Shown here piece after piece: positions 13,060-23,599 of a DNA stretch of 64,000 nt. Below the pieces are notes generated by a model. That model saw nothing but the letters and a program-made list of their open reading frames with translations. It made no database searches and had not been told where the DNA came from. Numbering within the stretch: position 1 is the stretch's first letter; the number at the start of each line of letters is the position of its first letter. Made by a program: the position numbers and the translations under genes. Origin of the DNA: Strix aluco (taxonomy: Eukaryota > Chordata > Aves > Strigiformes > Strigidae); the NCBI RefSeq assembly GCF_031877795.1, contig NC_133946.1, forward strand, positions 8,407,144 to 8,471,143, given 5' to 3'.

Positions 13060-16000
13060 CTAGATAAAAAACACGCCAGATTTTACCTTTACTTGGTGTA
13101 AAGACAATGATTTGAATAGACTAAGAAAGCAATGGATATGCTGGCTAAATGCATAAAGGGAACATGTTCTTGCTCCTCCAAACTCGAGACAGTGAAAAGA
13201 TGAGCTGTTAACATATTCAACAAGCTTCACCCTGCTCAGGCCTCTGTAATTTTGATAATCCCCTCGGGATTTTTTAGTCTACACCATCACAAATCAAGTA
13301 GCTACCTCTGCTCTGTCCCACAAAATTCATCTGGAAGTCCTTGTAAGATGCTCGAAGTTCTCCTCTACACAACGAGATTTGAACTTCTCTGCCCCATCTC
13401 CTTAGCATGGCCTTAACCACCAGGAGAATATTCCCAACTCTTCTGCTGAAGCTCTTTCTCTTGTAGAGCATAACCGACTTTTTATTTAATTTAAATTTTT
13501 AAACATTTAAACAATTAAACACAATTTAAAAGTGAGGGCATCCACCTGCCATTCTTGCCCTCCACTAGACAACATACAGATATTCTGTGTGAAATATTCA
13601 CTGGAGACACCAGGAGTACCTCCTCACAGATGAATGTGCTGTGACAGATTCTAGTTCTTTTTCGCTCTTTGGCCCAATAAACGTGCATTATGCAGAAAAT
13701 TTAGAATAGTCCCAGGCATAGCCAGAGGCAGCCATCTGGGTGCCTGGGGAAGCTGGAATGGGCTTGGCTAGCGGGAAGGGACTCAGTATCTGAAGTCTAC
13801 AATCAACCAAGTGAGGCAAGGATTTTAGAAAATCTAAGCCCAGTTTTCAAATAAGCACCCTAATTACTGGAAAATCCTTCCTTGTGTATTTTGTAGTTGT
13901 GAACAGAATATCAAAATAGTCTTTGTTTCAGCTGATGCTCCTGGATGCTACTGTAATTCAGACAAGAAACGGCACTAGCAAATAGGTGTAAAACGAACTG
14001 GGTGCAGTCCCACCCTATTGGCAAACCTTCACCCCCGGTCTCAGACCACCACGGAGGAGCTGGATCTGCCGGGCGCAGGTACACACCACGGAACATCATT
14101 TCACATGACAAAGTTCTCAAAAGAGGAGGCTTCCCTCTTTTAAACTAACAAGGAAAAGGCATCCCTTACTTGAGAGTACGCACAGCAAGCTTCCGTCAGG
14201 ATAAATGGCCCCTGAAAAAGGTGCCTACATGACTGTTAACAGCCTATTATACTTCATCTCCTGAGCGCAGCCTGCCCAGTGTCTTTCCAGACCCCTGTCA
14301 TTTTAATGGACAACTCTCCATTGTGGCTAAACACTGTATCAGTCCCTTCAGGGGAAAATGGAGCAAACTCTGCAAATCGTGTATACCTGACTGACAGGCC
14401 ACGTTTTGGAGTACAGCCAGGAGGGAATTCACAGTGAAAACCCCAGTTCATCATAATCTTCACTGGATGCAAAATTTTCCCGTGTCAGATTATTCAGAAG
14501 AAAAAAGGCTCTTTGTTAGAGTACCACACAATTTCCTGCATTCTCTGAGGGGGGAGAAACAAAACAGAACAAGATAGCTAAGAAATGAATATTCAAACGC
14601 ATTTAAGTATCTTTTTTTCCTTTGTATCTTCGCAAGAAAATATCCTCAGAGAATTACCGTTTCTGTGAAGAATTGGTGAGGCTGCCAAGCAAAGCAAACT
14701 GGATTTTATTTTGATGGGCATACTGCACTGTGTGTTTATCATCCTCTGTGCCTTCTTGGAGCATGAGTATTGCTGCATTGTACTATCTATGCCAACAACC
14801 TCATCTGGAATATTATAATGCCCAGAGAACACCCTAAATGTATTTGTCTAGTTATTAGCCTTAATTGCTAGGCTTTCAGCAGGAATACACTGAAAAGGTA
14901 ATAAACACAAGTTTCCTTTAATAATAGAGGACTGTAAATTGTTTTTTCATACAGTTCTAGGCTAATGTATATTTGACTACATACTTTTTTCCCAATAAAA
15001 ATATTTCAAAAGAGTGAAACATGGCTTTTTTTTTTTTTTGGAAAAGAACCTCACCTTTAAAAACTTGATGTTCACAAAATTTTTCATTTCTCTTGACTTC
15101 TCTGATATTTTAATCAAAGCCTTCATTGTAAAGCTCTGGTAAGTGACATTTTACAGGCATTTTAAGTAACAAAAATTGTTAATTAATCACAACATGAAAT
15201 TAAACCTATTTAACAAGACTTACAAATAGCTTTTGAAAAATAGCACTTGAAATATTTTGTCTACAAAATATTATTCAATTATTTTATAAACTGAAACCTG
15301 GAGGGCTCAGGAGCCCATTGCTGGGGGGTGGCATATCTTTGACAAGTCTATGAAACTTAAAGATCAATTTAGCCATTTTTCTTACTCACTGTCTTCACTC
15401 TGCCAGTTCTTCTAGTTAAAAGTACAGCTCAACTGTCATTAGAATTTAAAGCACTAAGTATTTTCTATTAATAACACAAAGCTTTGCAAAAAATCTCAGT
15501 CTTCTTGTAGGTTAGAATCACTTTCTAGGAACAGCCTAACAGGCTTCCAAGCAGAGTGTATGCTCAGCTGGGATTTTAACTAGAACAACACAGACTAGAA
15601 TTTGTGAGCAAAACCCTCCTGACCATCTTCTGTTTGCAAGAGTGGACACACATGTCAGTACTTGCTATGCCAGCAAATGATACCTTGATAGATTTATGCA
15701 GCAAGAGATTTAGTGAGAAAGTTATAATGAAGCTCAGAGCATATTTAGGGAAAAACAACTGCCAGAGAATAAGGCAAAGATAATTACTGTTGACATGTTT
15801 AATCCCTTTGTGGCAGATGAAATAACTTAGCTTGGTTAAAATGCTATATACAGAATATAGAGGACTGTTTCAATAGAGATGGCATTTGGAACAGAAGATG
15901 GCAGGTGCAAGTAAAGTTTATTTCAGATATTATGGGCTTTGTGGTGGATTTACTGCACTCAAGCAGCATTCTCTTAGGGGAAGAAAGAAAAAGGTTATCT

Positions 16001-18825
16001 GGGCAGTACTGAATAACTCCCTCTACACACAAAAGACACAGGAAAACTAGCTAATGGAAAGAAAAGTCTGTTTTCTACTCATAACAGAATTTTGCTTTTA
16101 ATTGCACACAGAAGAAACTCAGAATCCCCTATTCCCTTTATGGCATTATAATGCATGCCATTTCCAAGAAGTAAGGAATTTTTATTACCCTTTCCACAAC
16201 GTGGAATCCACAGCACAGACAAACTAATTGTGCTTTCAGATGTACAAGGAGGACTGGATACAGGGCATATGGTGCCGAGTACCTTTGAAAAAGCCAGACT
16301 TCTCAAATTGCAGAAGGTCAATCGGTAAGTAATCCTTTCAGCTAGAAAAATGCAGAAAGAAGGAAAGGAATGCCGAGTCCTTGTTCAATGTGTTCATCAG
16401 TACATTACAAACTTAGAGGTAATTATAATGCACGCTCATGTCCCCGTGCAGGTGCCTATCACGTGCCCGTCGCTGTGGGACCTGACGGCCGCAGAAACAC
16501 ACCGCTTGTGGAGGGGATCACCCAGGAGCAGCCTTAAAAGAATCAATGTGGAACAAATGAGCTATCAGAAGTTAGAGCAAGAGAACCTACAGAGCAAGTA
16601 GCACCTTCAGATGAAAGGGTGGCTCAAGTTAGAAAGGCAGAGCTGGCCAGAAGGTTCAAAGCAAGACATGTGAAGAGCCAACACAAAGAAACATCTTTCA
16701 AATATATTATCATACAAAAAAATCAGGGAAAAGAGAATCTCACTGAAATGGAGAAAAGTCTTCAAATAGAAAATACTATTAACATTCTTGAACCAAATTC
16801 ATTCCTGATGTAAAAACCTCTGAAAACAGTCATTTACACTAGAGAAAAAATTTATTCCTTAGTGTGAGATGCAACATTCTTCCAACCTGATGAGTTAAGC
16901 CAAACACAAGAATATTGTGAATCTGTTCAGTTGAACTAGAGGAGTGAAGTGTATCTGTACAGTGTCAGTGTAGTCTGTTTTGTTAATCCTACGGTACAAA
17001 GTGTTCTGCTGTTGACATGCCATTTCACATTACGTGTGTCGTTTCTCAGCGACAGCGCTGCGGGGAGATGGAATTTGTGTAAGAATCTGCATTTTGAACG
17101 AACATTAACTTTTGGATGTCTGTGCAGTAGGAATTCTTCTGAACAAGAACTTAGATGCTCCTTGTTGGCAAGAACCTAATGAAATCAGGTCTTAAGAAAA
17201 ATGCTTCATAGGCTGCTTTAAGAATCCATGGTAGATTCCACTATAAATACGTGACAGAAGAAATACAAAATAAATTATGCAGTTTCAGTAGCATGATCAT
17301 GTAGGGAAATAAGATCTTCCAGAGGCTCCTGCCAATAACTGCATAATAGCAAACTTTTTTTTTTACTCCTTATGCCAAACATTTTGACAGGGAATTAACC
17401 TCCTTTACTGCATAGTCATTCCAAGGTTTTGGTCAAACAGTGATATCAGCTACTACTTAATACTATCATGTGTGCTTGACCCATATGCAACAGCAACCTC
17501 TGCAATATCACAACAGAGCTTGTGACATTATCTATAACAACACTGCTTGGTGCTATCAAAGTAGCACTGAAAGGGCACTTTTCAATAGATCCCAACTGAG
17601 GATGAATACCATCGCAGCCCCTTGTAACCGCCTGGTTCATACACAAGCACTATTGACACTTCCCATCTCTTCGACATTTATCCACCCCTCGTTTCTATCG
17701 CTCCTGTCTCATCCTCTCTGAGCATTCATCTTCCTATCTTCCTTTCAATCATCAGCAAAGGGCAGTGCTGGGAGAATATTTAACACAAAGAAGCTTGGGC
17801 TGATGGACACCAAAGCTTGCAGTATAGATCCCTGTAAGACCAAGATATGCAGTGTGCAATGGATCTGCAGGTTCTGTAGAAGTGCTATTTTTTTTCATGT
17901 GGGTTCACTATTATAATAATCTCTTTTCAGTAACAGAGTTGACCCTGTGTTTTAGCTGGCCCATGAACTTCTGACTTCAGTGAGTTGGGTGGAATGCACA
18001 CAAAGTAGTAAAAAATAATATAAATCTAATCCTCTAGTTCAAGGACATGAAGCAAACAGACCTTTGCTCCAACTTATACTTTATATTTGGATCAGGAAAT
18101 AACATCTCCATGAAAGACTTGTCTGGATGTTTCTTTGGCAAGCAGAATTCCTCATCATTTCTCAAAAAAAAAAAATTATTCACTTAAATGGCCACAAGTC
18201 TCAACTCAGTAGAGATAGCTCATCTCTGAAACATTGCAAGATTAAATTTACAATGCACTAAATTAGGTTAGATGCTATTACCTGTAAAATGTTTGACTAT
18301 AGAGTAGAATGCATCTGAAGTAGAAACATGCTCTTTACCGAGTACTCTACACTCTTAGCTCTATATGTTCAGCACCAGTGCTAAGGAAGTGTTCAACATC
18401 AGATGCGTTTGATCTTGAATATACACACATTTCTGTGCTGTTATCTTCTTTTCCTAATAATCAATTTTAACAGAAAGAATATACCTACAGAAGTGAAGCA
18501 CTGAAACGCTACATCTCTGTTTCTCTTTGTACCATGCTATTAATATTCTTGCAGTGTAGTTTCTGGTGCATGCATTAAGTTTTAATTAGCATTCCCTGAA
18601 ATTAGCATGCCTGAAAAAGGCATTTGTTTGTTTAGGAATCCAGGTTTCCATAATGGTGCTTTTTTGTTTGTTTCCTTCCCAGCTTTCACTGCAGAGTTTG
18701 ACCAGCTGATTTAATTTGCCTAATTTTAAAAGATAATGTAACAACTGAAAGCAAATAAACTGAAGTTAAATTGGATCAACTCATTCAATAATACGCCTTA
18801 ATATGATTTAATTTTATGCAGTCTA
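13060..18825. other. Intergenic, no recognisable gene
   Basis: AT-rich sequence with no supported gene. A possible tRNA-derived SINE remnant lies at about 13.35-13.46 kb on the minus strand. A small GC patch at about 16.44-16.52 kb contains a CACGTG E-box (16,460-16,465). At 18.55-18.83 kb there are clustered TAAT cores typical of homeodomain sites. None of these can be assigned a role from sequence alone. Confidence 0.5.
13350..13462 (-). repeat. Possible tRNA-derived ancient SINE remnant
   Basis: On the minus strand, a phrase resembling a pol III A box ('ggtggttaaggcc') is followed about 35 bases later by a B-box-like 'agttcaaatctc'. This is the order and spacing of a tRNA-derived SINE head. 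The copy is diverged and its borders are approximate. Confidence 0.3.
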
Positions 18826-19110
18826 ATGAATACAAAAAAGGGAAGGCTCGAGCAAAGCACTCAGCAGCGCCTGCTGGACGAGGCTCTGCCACCTCCTGAC
18901 CCCGGGGCCGTGCCGCTCCGCCGAGGCCTGCTCCCACACCCAGAGCTGGGGCTGCCACTTATTGCTCCCCCACCAGCACCCGCACCAGCTCACGGGCAGG
19001 CAAGTGGCACAGACGATTCCTTTGGGTGCCTACCTGCCACTAAAACTGTGTATGTCTACTGCAGAGCTGAGCTTGCTGCTCGCCCAGGCCATGCTGACAA
19101 CACGCCACTG
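18826..19110. promoter_or_regulatory. Short CpG-rich islet in AT-rich DNA
   Basis: About 250 bases rich in G+C and CpG sit abruptly inside AT-rich flanks. A 146-codon plus-strand frame (18,826-19,266) runs through it, but its proline-rich translation resembles no family I know and the frame is probably kept open by base composition. The islet may be a CpG-rich enhancer, an alternative or lncRNA promoter, or an old insertion. Confidence 0.3.
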
Positions 19111-21980
19111 TCTGTGGAAATACGGGTGGCAAAAATACATGAGATCGCTTTTAGACACTGTGGTTTTTTAGTCTGCCGTATATCACTTTGTTTGCCATCA
19201 CTTCCCCACTGTAGATATTTATTCTTTAAAAGTATTTTTTTAAAAACTAAATCAAAAGCCATTTAGTGCTGTTATACACTGTACAAAGCTACACACGTCA
19301 TTTTGCTGGGTAAACAATATGACGTGAACACAGCCTGCACGCACATCTCCGTGACTTAACGGCAGTCTCGTCTTGCAGATACAAACGAGTAAAAGAAGCC
19401 TGACCTCTAGTGAGCCCAAGTGCTCACACCACTTTTGTGAGAGCCAGAGTCAAGATATCTTCACTCTCTGGAAAACTTCATTTGTAGCTCTGAAACGAAG
19501 ATATGTAACAACATAACCCAGAGTGAAGATGAGGACAACAAAAGGATAAATATTATAATCTAATTACTACAGAATTTTGAAGTGACTGATGAGATTAACA
19601 TTACAGAAGCATCTGAATAAGGAAAAAGCTGTGGTTGCAGACTACTACATCATACTTCTGAATTTACTCTGCCTTCTTTTAATTTTTATTGAATAATTTC
19701 ATTATCTATACTTAAAATATAAGCATATCAAATATTTAACCCGATCTACTGAGAGACTTCTGAGATGTTTCAGGGTCTGTTTATATCATGAAGTTCTCTA
19801 CTAGAAGTACATACCTGTGGAAGACCGCAGTTTCTTCTCAATACACATCAGACATTAGCATTAAGGTATAATAAAACAGAGATAATTATTGCCTTTAAAA
19901 TTCACTTGAATAAAAGAAATATTACAAGAAAACATGATAACTGAGACGTATGCAATAAATAGCAGTGCTTGCGAGGATTCCCACAAGCAGTATTTCAACA
20001 ACGAAATCAGATGCCTAACTTGAGGCACTTTCCTGCAAGTCTCCTGCAGGCGACTATTGCTCACAAATCCTCAGCTCCAGTCCTAGAGGAATCGCAAATT
20101 ACTTCCTCGAGGAAAGCAACCTAAAATACTCTGAACAATCAGGCATGAAGGCAGAAAGCTATGGAAAGTTCAGTTTTCTGAAGGTTGTAAAAACCACAAA
20201 ATCTTTTAAATTCACATATCATCAGTGATTTTTACAACAGATTCAGAGACATCATCATGATACATCTCACAGAATGGCTGAGGCTGGGAGGATTCTTATA
20301 CACAGAATTACCTGATAAGAACGATTTCAGTAAAATTCTTTATGCATTTGGTTTTTTGTGAGCCGTTAATTACAATTCCGCTTGACAGAAGTACAGCATC
20401 GTATCCATGAAGCACACAAGCACAAGATGTTGAACTTTGCTGCCTTGTGATCATGCAAAAACAAACCCATTACTGACAACATGTTCATACAAGTGCAACT
20501 CTGAGCAGAGCATGCAGAGCAAACCAGATTAGTGCTTTCTCTGGCATGGCGCATCGCTAATGCTGTTACAGGAAGAGGAAAACTTCTATAGGCAAGATAA
20601 GGAGGCATGCTTAACTAGAATACAGGCACTAGAAGCACTTCAGTTTACATATTCTTGATTTATTTACCACCTTACATATAATCCTAGCTTATCACTCATT
20701 GGATTTGGCTAAACCACTAGGATATATCACACATACTCTTTAATCTACACGATGATGCTTCAAGTAACTCTTTAGCTGAACTGGCATAGATAGCATTACA
20801 CACCCCTCTCCACAATTGATTTCTGGCATCAGGTGGTATCTTGATTCAGCACATTACTTGAAACTAGCAAACATCCCATGTGAGAATCATCATGCAAAAG
20901 GCTTCAAGGTTGTATATTAAAAGACCTATTCTTAACTTGGTCCTGGTGCCTCTGGTTCCCATGTCAGGGCCATACAATTTACAATCCTTATGCTTTTCTC
21001 TTTAAAAGGCACCTAGCAGAGAATGTAAGTGCTGCTTCTTATACCTAGGGCTACAGAGAGCAACTCAAGCAAGAGCAGAAGGAAATACAGTTTAAATTGA
21101 TGGCTGCAGCTGAGCACGCCAATTGATTGCTCCATGTATTTCTATCATCTCAAAAAGGCAAAGACAGTAGCATAGAAGGAAGAGCACAGAAGAGGCACAC
21201 AAGTTACCAATAGAATAATTATTTCAATAACTGTAACAATGTTAGCAATACTTTTAACCTTTACTTTAAAACATCTAATACTATCAAAATGTACAGATTG
21301 TAAGGCTAACTTTGAGACTAGGAAAGATCTCCCCAGAACAAAGGGCACGAGAGATACTATGATGTGTTTGAACAGAGATAATGGCTTCTTGATTAGGCAA
21401 TAAGGGTAATTTTCAAAGCTCAGTATAAATAAAAGAAGTAATCAAACGACAGCTTGAATGTAAAAGTCTGATTTTTTTTTTCCAGTTTGATTTCTGAAAT
21501 ACATGAATGCATTTACTCTTCATTTAAGTAACTCAAATCCCTGCAACCATGGTAATGCATGTGATCATCCCTGGGGAAAAAAAAAGTAAAAACCACCACC
21601 ATTTTTTAGTATTTATAATTGTACTTCCTGTGAGTCACACACCAATTCTGGGTTATCAGAACACACAACAATTACACCTTCTAGTGCACATTTTACAAAA
21701 AGAAGCCAATATAAAGTAATTATATCAAAGCACAAACAAGGAAAAAGAGCAAATGTCCACCCAATCCTAAACCTTGCTTTTTAAGGTGAGGCATGTATGC
21801 ACTCCAAGATAACAAACTTTAGCTGTCACATGGTTGGCAATACCAAGGACTGAAGATTACTTAGACAATTTTTTCAATTTGAATTTACATGCTTTCAGAG
21901 GCTTCCTTTCAGAAAATTACACAGTTTAATAAAGGGTTTTGTCTTTATGCAATCCTAGCTCTAGTATAAGAAAGTGCCCA
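19111..21980. other. Intergenic, no recognisable gene
   Basis: AT-rich sequence upstream of the E2F8 CpG island. A terminal scrap of a minus-strand CR1 may be present at about 20,268-20,296 ('cacagaatggctgaggctgg'). Nothing else is supported. Confidence 0.5.
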
Positions 21981-22135
21981 AATCATAGAATGGTTTGGGC
22001 TGGAAGGGACCTTAAAGATCATCTAGTTCCAACCCCCCTGCCATGGGCAGGGACACCTTCCACTAGCCCAGGTTGCCCAAAGCCCCATCCAACCTGGCCT
22101 TGAACCCTTCCAGGGAGGGGGCAAGTGGTTTTGAA
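21981..22135 (-). repeat. CR1 LINE 3' end, minus orientation
   Basis: Reading the plus strand, it opens with 'atcatagaatggtttgggct', followed by the 'ggaagggacctt', 'agatcatctagttcc' and 'ccaggttgcccaaagcccc' phrases of the complement of a CR1 3' end. The match is close, so this copy is younger than the one near 4 kb. It is truncated at about 150 bases and lies some 200 bases before the E2F8 CpG island. Confidence 0.88.
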
Positions 22136-22914
22136 TCCCAAACGTCTCCCTGCAAAATAGAAGTGTTGTAACATCTGTGATAAGCAGTACAGCCTGTCTT
22201 AATACCAGACGGCTACTGAAATCTTATCTCCGGGGGCACTAAGAATACCCCTTTGCCAGAAAGTCAATAGTCAGTGATCCCATCCCACAATAAGCCATGC
22301 AATCAGTGAATTATTAAGCTTTTTCTTTTTAATATGTGCTTTCCCTCACCGTTAAGAACACATGAGTCATTTGAAGCTGTTGCCAGGAGCAGGCTGCACC
22401 CACGTAGGTGGGGAAGCTTTCCCCAGCGTCTGGGGGTGACGCTCAGCCTGGAAGGCCGCCGGTGTCCCCCCCCTCCCGCCCCCGGGCCAGAGAGTCCTCT
22501 GGGGGGGAGCGGGGCTGGGGCACCGCCACCTATTAAAAACCGCCACGGTTTTAAAGACCGTGAGGGCCACGGGACGCCGCGAACGAGCACCAGAGCCGCA
22601 GGCAGCGGCCGTGAGAGGCGACCGACCGACACGACCCCTGACAAACAGGGTGAAGCGGGGGCAGGTAATTAGCTCCGCTAAGCCAATTAGTGCCCCAATT
22701 AGTGCTCGCCCTGCTAATCCCCTCCCTCCCGCTCCCCCTCACGTCAGCAGCCGTTGGGTGGGGGGGGGTGTGAAGCGGCGCGCGCCCTCCCCGCGCGCCC
22801 CGGTTCCCGCGCTGCCAACGCGCCAAAGCCGCGGCGCGAGCCCCAACTTCCCCCGGCCCGCGGCGGCGGGAGCGGGAGCAAGAGGAGGGAACGGCCGGGC
22901 AACGCCGCGCTCCC

Positions 22915-22951
22915 ATTGGCTGCGCGGGGCGGAGGACAGCGAGCTGATTGG
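22915..22951 (-). promoter_or_regulatory. Two NF-Y (CCAAT) boxes 32 bp apart
   Basis: ATTGG at 22,915-22,919 and again at 22,947-22,951. Read on the minus strand they are AGCCAATGG and AGCCAATCA, both perfect NF-Y contexts. Tandem CCAAT boxes about three helical turns apart are typical of G2/M and DREAM-regulated promoters. Confidence 0.7.
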
Positions 22952-22988
22952 CTGAGCGGCCCCACCCCTCCCTCGGCGGCTCAACCGG

Positions 22989-22999
22989 TTGAATTCAAA
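22989..22999. promoter_or_regulatory. CHR-like palindrome TTGAATTCAAA
   Basis: TTGAATTCAA is a perfect palindrome whose minus strand reads TTTGAATT, containing the canonical cell-cycle homology region TTTGAA. It lies 38-43 bases after the second CCAAT box, a usual NF-Y to CHR spacing. Function is inferred. Confidence 0.45.
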
Positions 23000-23177
23000 T
23001 CGGCACCGGGAGCGGCCGCGCAACGGGACGGGACGAGGCTGGGCGGGCGCGGGCAGCGGCAGTAATAACGATACCAGCGGCAGCACCGCTCCCGGTGGGT
23101 GCCGCTTGTCACGCGTGGCGAGGTGGGGTGAGCGGCCCATCAGCAGCGGAGGGGAGCCGGTCCCGGGGCGCGACAGT

Positions 23178-23194
23178 GGCGCCAAAGGTTTAAA
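23178..23194 (+). promoter_or_regulatory. E2F site fused to CHR-like element
   Basis: GGCGCCAAA (23,178-23,186) is an E2F consensus. Two bases later comes TTTAAA (23,189-23,194), a weak CHR variant. The arrangement GGCGCC-AAAGG-TTTAAA closely resembles the CDE/CHR tandem of G2/M promoters. E2F8 is a known E2F1 target and represses E2F genes including itself, so this is the likely site of S-phase induction and feedback. Confidence 0.6.
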
Positions 23195-23229
23195 CCGGAT
23201 CCCGGAAGGGCCCCGCCCGCCGTTGGTGG

Positions 23230-23234
23230 CCAAT
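23230..23234 (+). promoter_or_regulatory. Third NF-Y (CCAAT) box
   Basis: GGCCAATCGG is a perfect NF-Y context on the plus strand, 36 bases downstream of the E2F/CHR composite. Confidence 0.5.
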
Positions 23235-23436
23235 CGGCGGCGCTGCGCTGTCAGCGGGCGCGGGGGGGGGCCGGGGCGTGGCCGGGCCGTTGGGCGGCGG
23301 GCGCGGGCCGCCGGGCGCGCGCGGGCCGGGCCCAGAGGCGGGAGGCGCCGAAACGTCCCCGGCGGCAGCGAGGGCGGCGGGAACCGGCCGAGGTGGGCGC
23401 CGCCGCCCGGTCTGTCACGGGGGTCCCCGCCGCCTT

Positions 23437-23472
23437 CCTTGCTAACGCTTCCCTCCCTCTCCCGCCCCGCAG
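23437..23472 (+). other. E2F8: 5'UTR intron 3' splice site of E2F8
   Basis: An exact branch-point consensus, TGCTAAC, precedes a clean C/T tract and CCGCAG, with exon sequence starting at 23,473. The first coding exon therefore probably begins here and at least one noncoding exon lies upstream. Candidate donors are at 23,094, 23,128 and 23,393; the last would give a very short intron of about 80 bases. Confidence 0.55.
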
Positions 23473-23489
23473 AACCGGCGGGACCTGCG

Positions 23490-23540
23490 ATGCGGAGCGC
23501 GGCGGCGGCGGCACCGGCACCGGACAGGGTCGCCTCCTGA
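23490..23540 (+). other. uORF in the E2F8 leader (16 codons)
   Basis: An ATG with G at -3 opens a short alanine-rich frame (MRSAAAAAPAPDRVAS) ending in TGA, 20 bases before the E2F8 ATG and in a different frame. If the 23,473 acceptor is used, it lies in every such transcript and could lower or gate E2F8 translation. Confidence 0.4.
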
Positions 23541-23560
23541 GGCTGCGCGGCGGCGGGAGA

Positions 23561-23599
23561 ATGCAGCAGGCGGGCGAGGAGATGGGGACCGGCGACAAG
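23561..23599 (+). CDS. E2F8: E2F8 coding exon 1
   Basis: Encodes residues 1-13, [13 protein letters not shown], and ends in phase 0 at AAG|GTAAAA. A second in-frame ATG (23,582, G at -3 and +4) is an alternative start. The last codon supplies the K of the KEN degron. Confidence 0.85.

Noticed and set aside
14254-14472. 72-codon minus-strand frame with a possible acceptor and CAG|GTATAC donor
   Set aside because: The acceptor has a poor pyrimidine tract, the peptide matches no family I know, and no neighbouring exon supports it.
1-22300. NAV2 5' exons
   Set aside because: Expected on the minus strand by synteny, but none of the N-terminal or CH-domain peptides I know of NAV2 could be found; they must lie further left.
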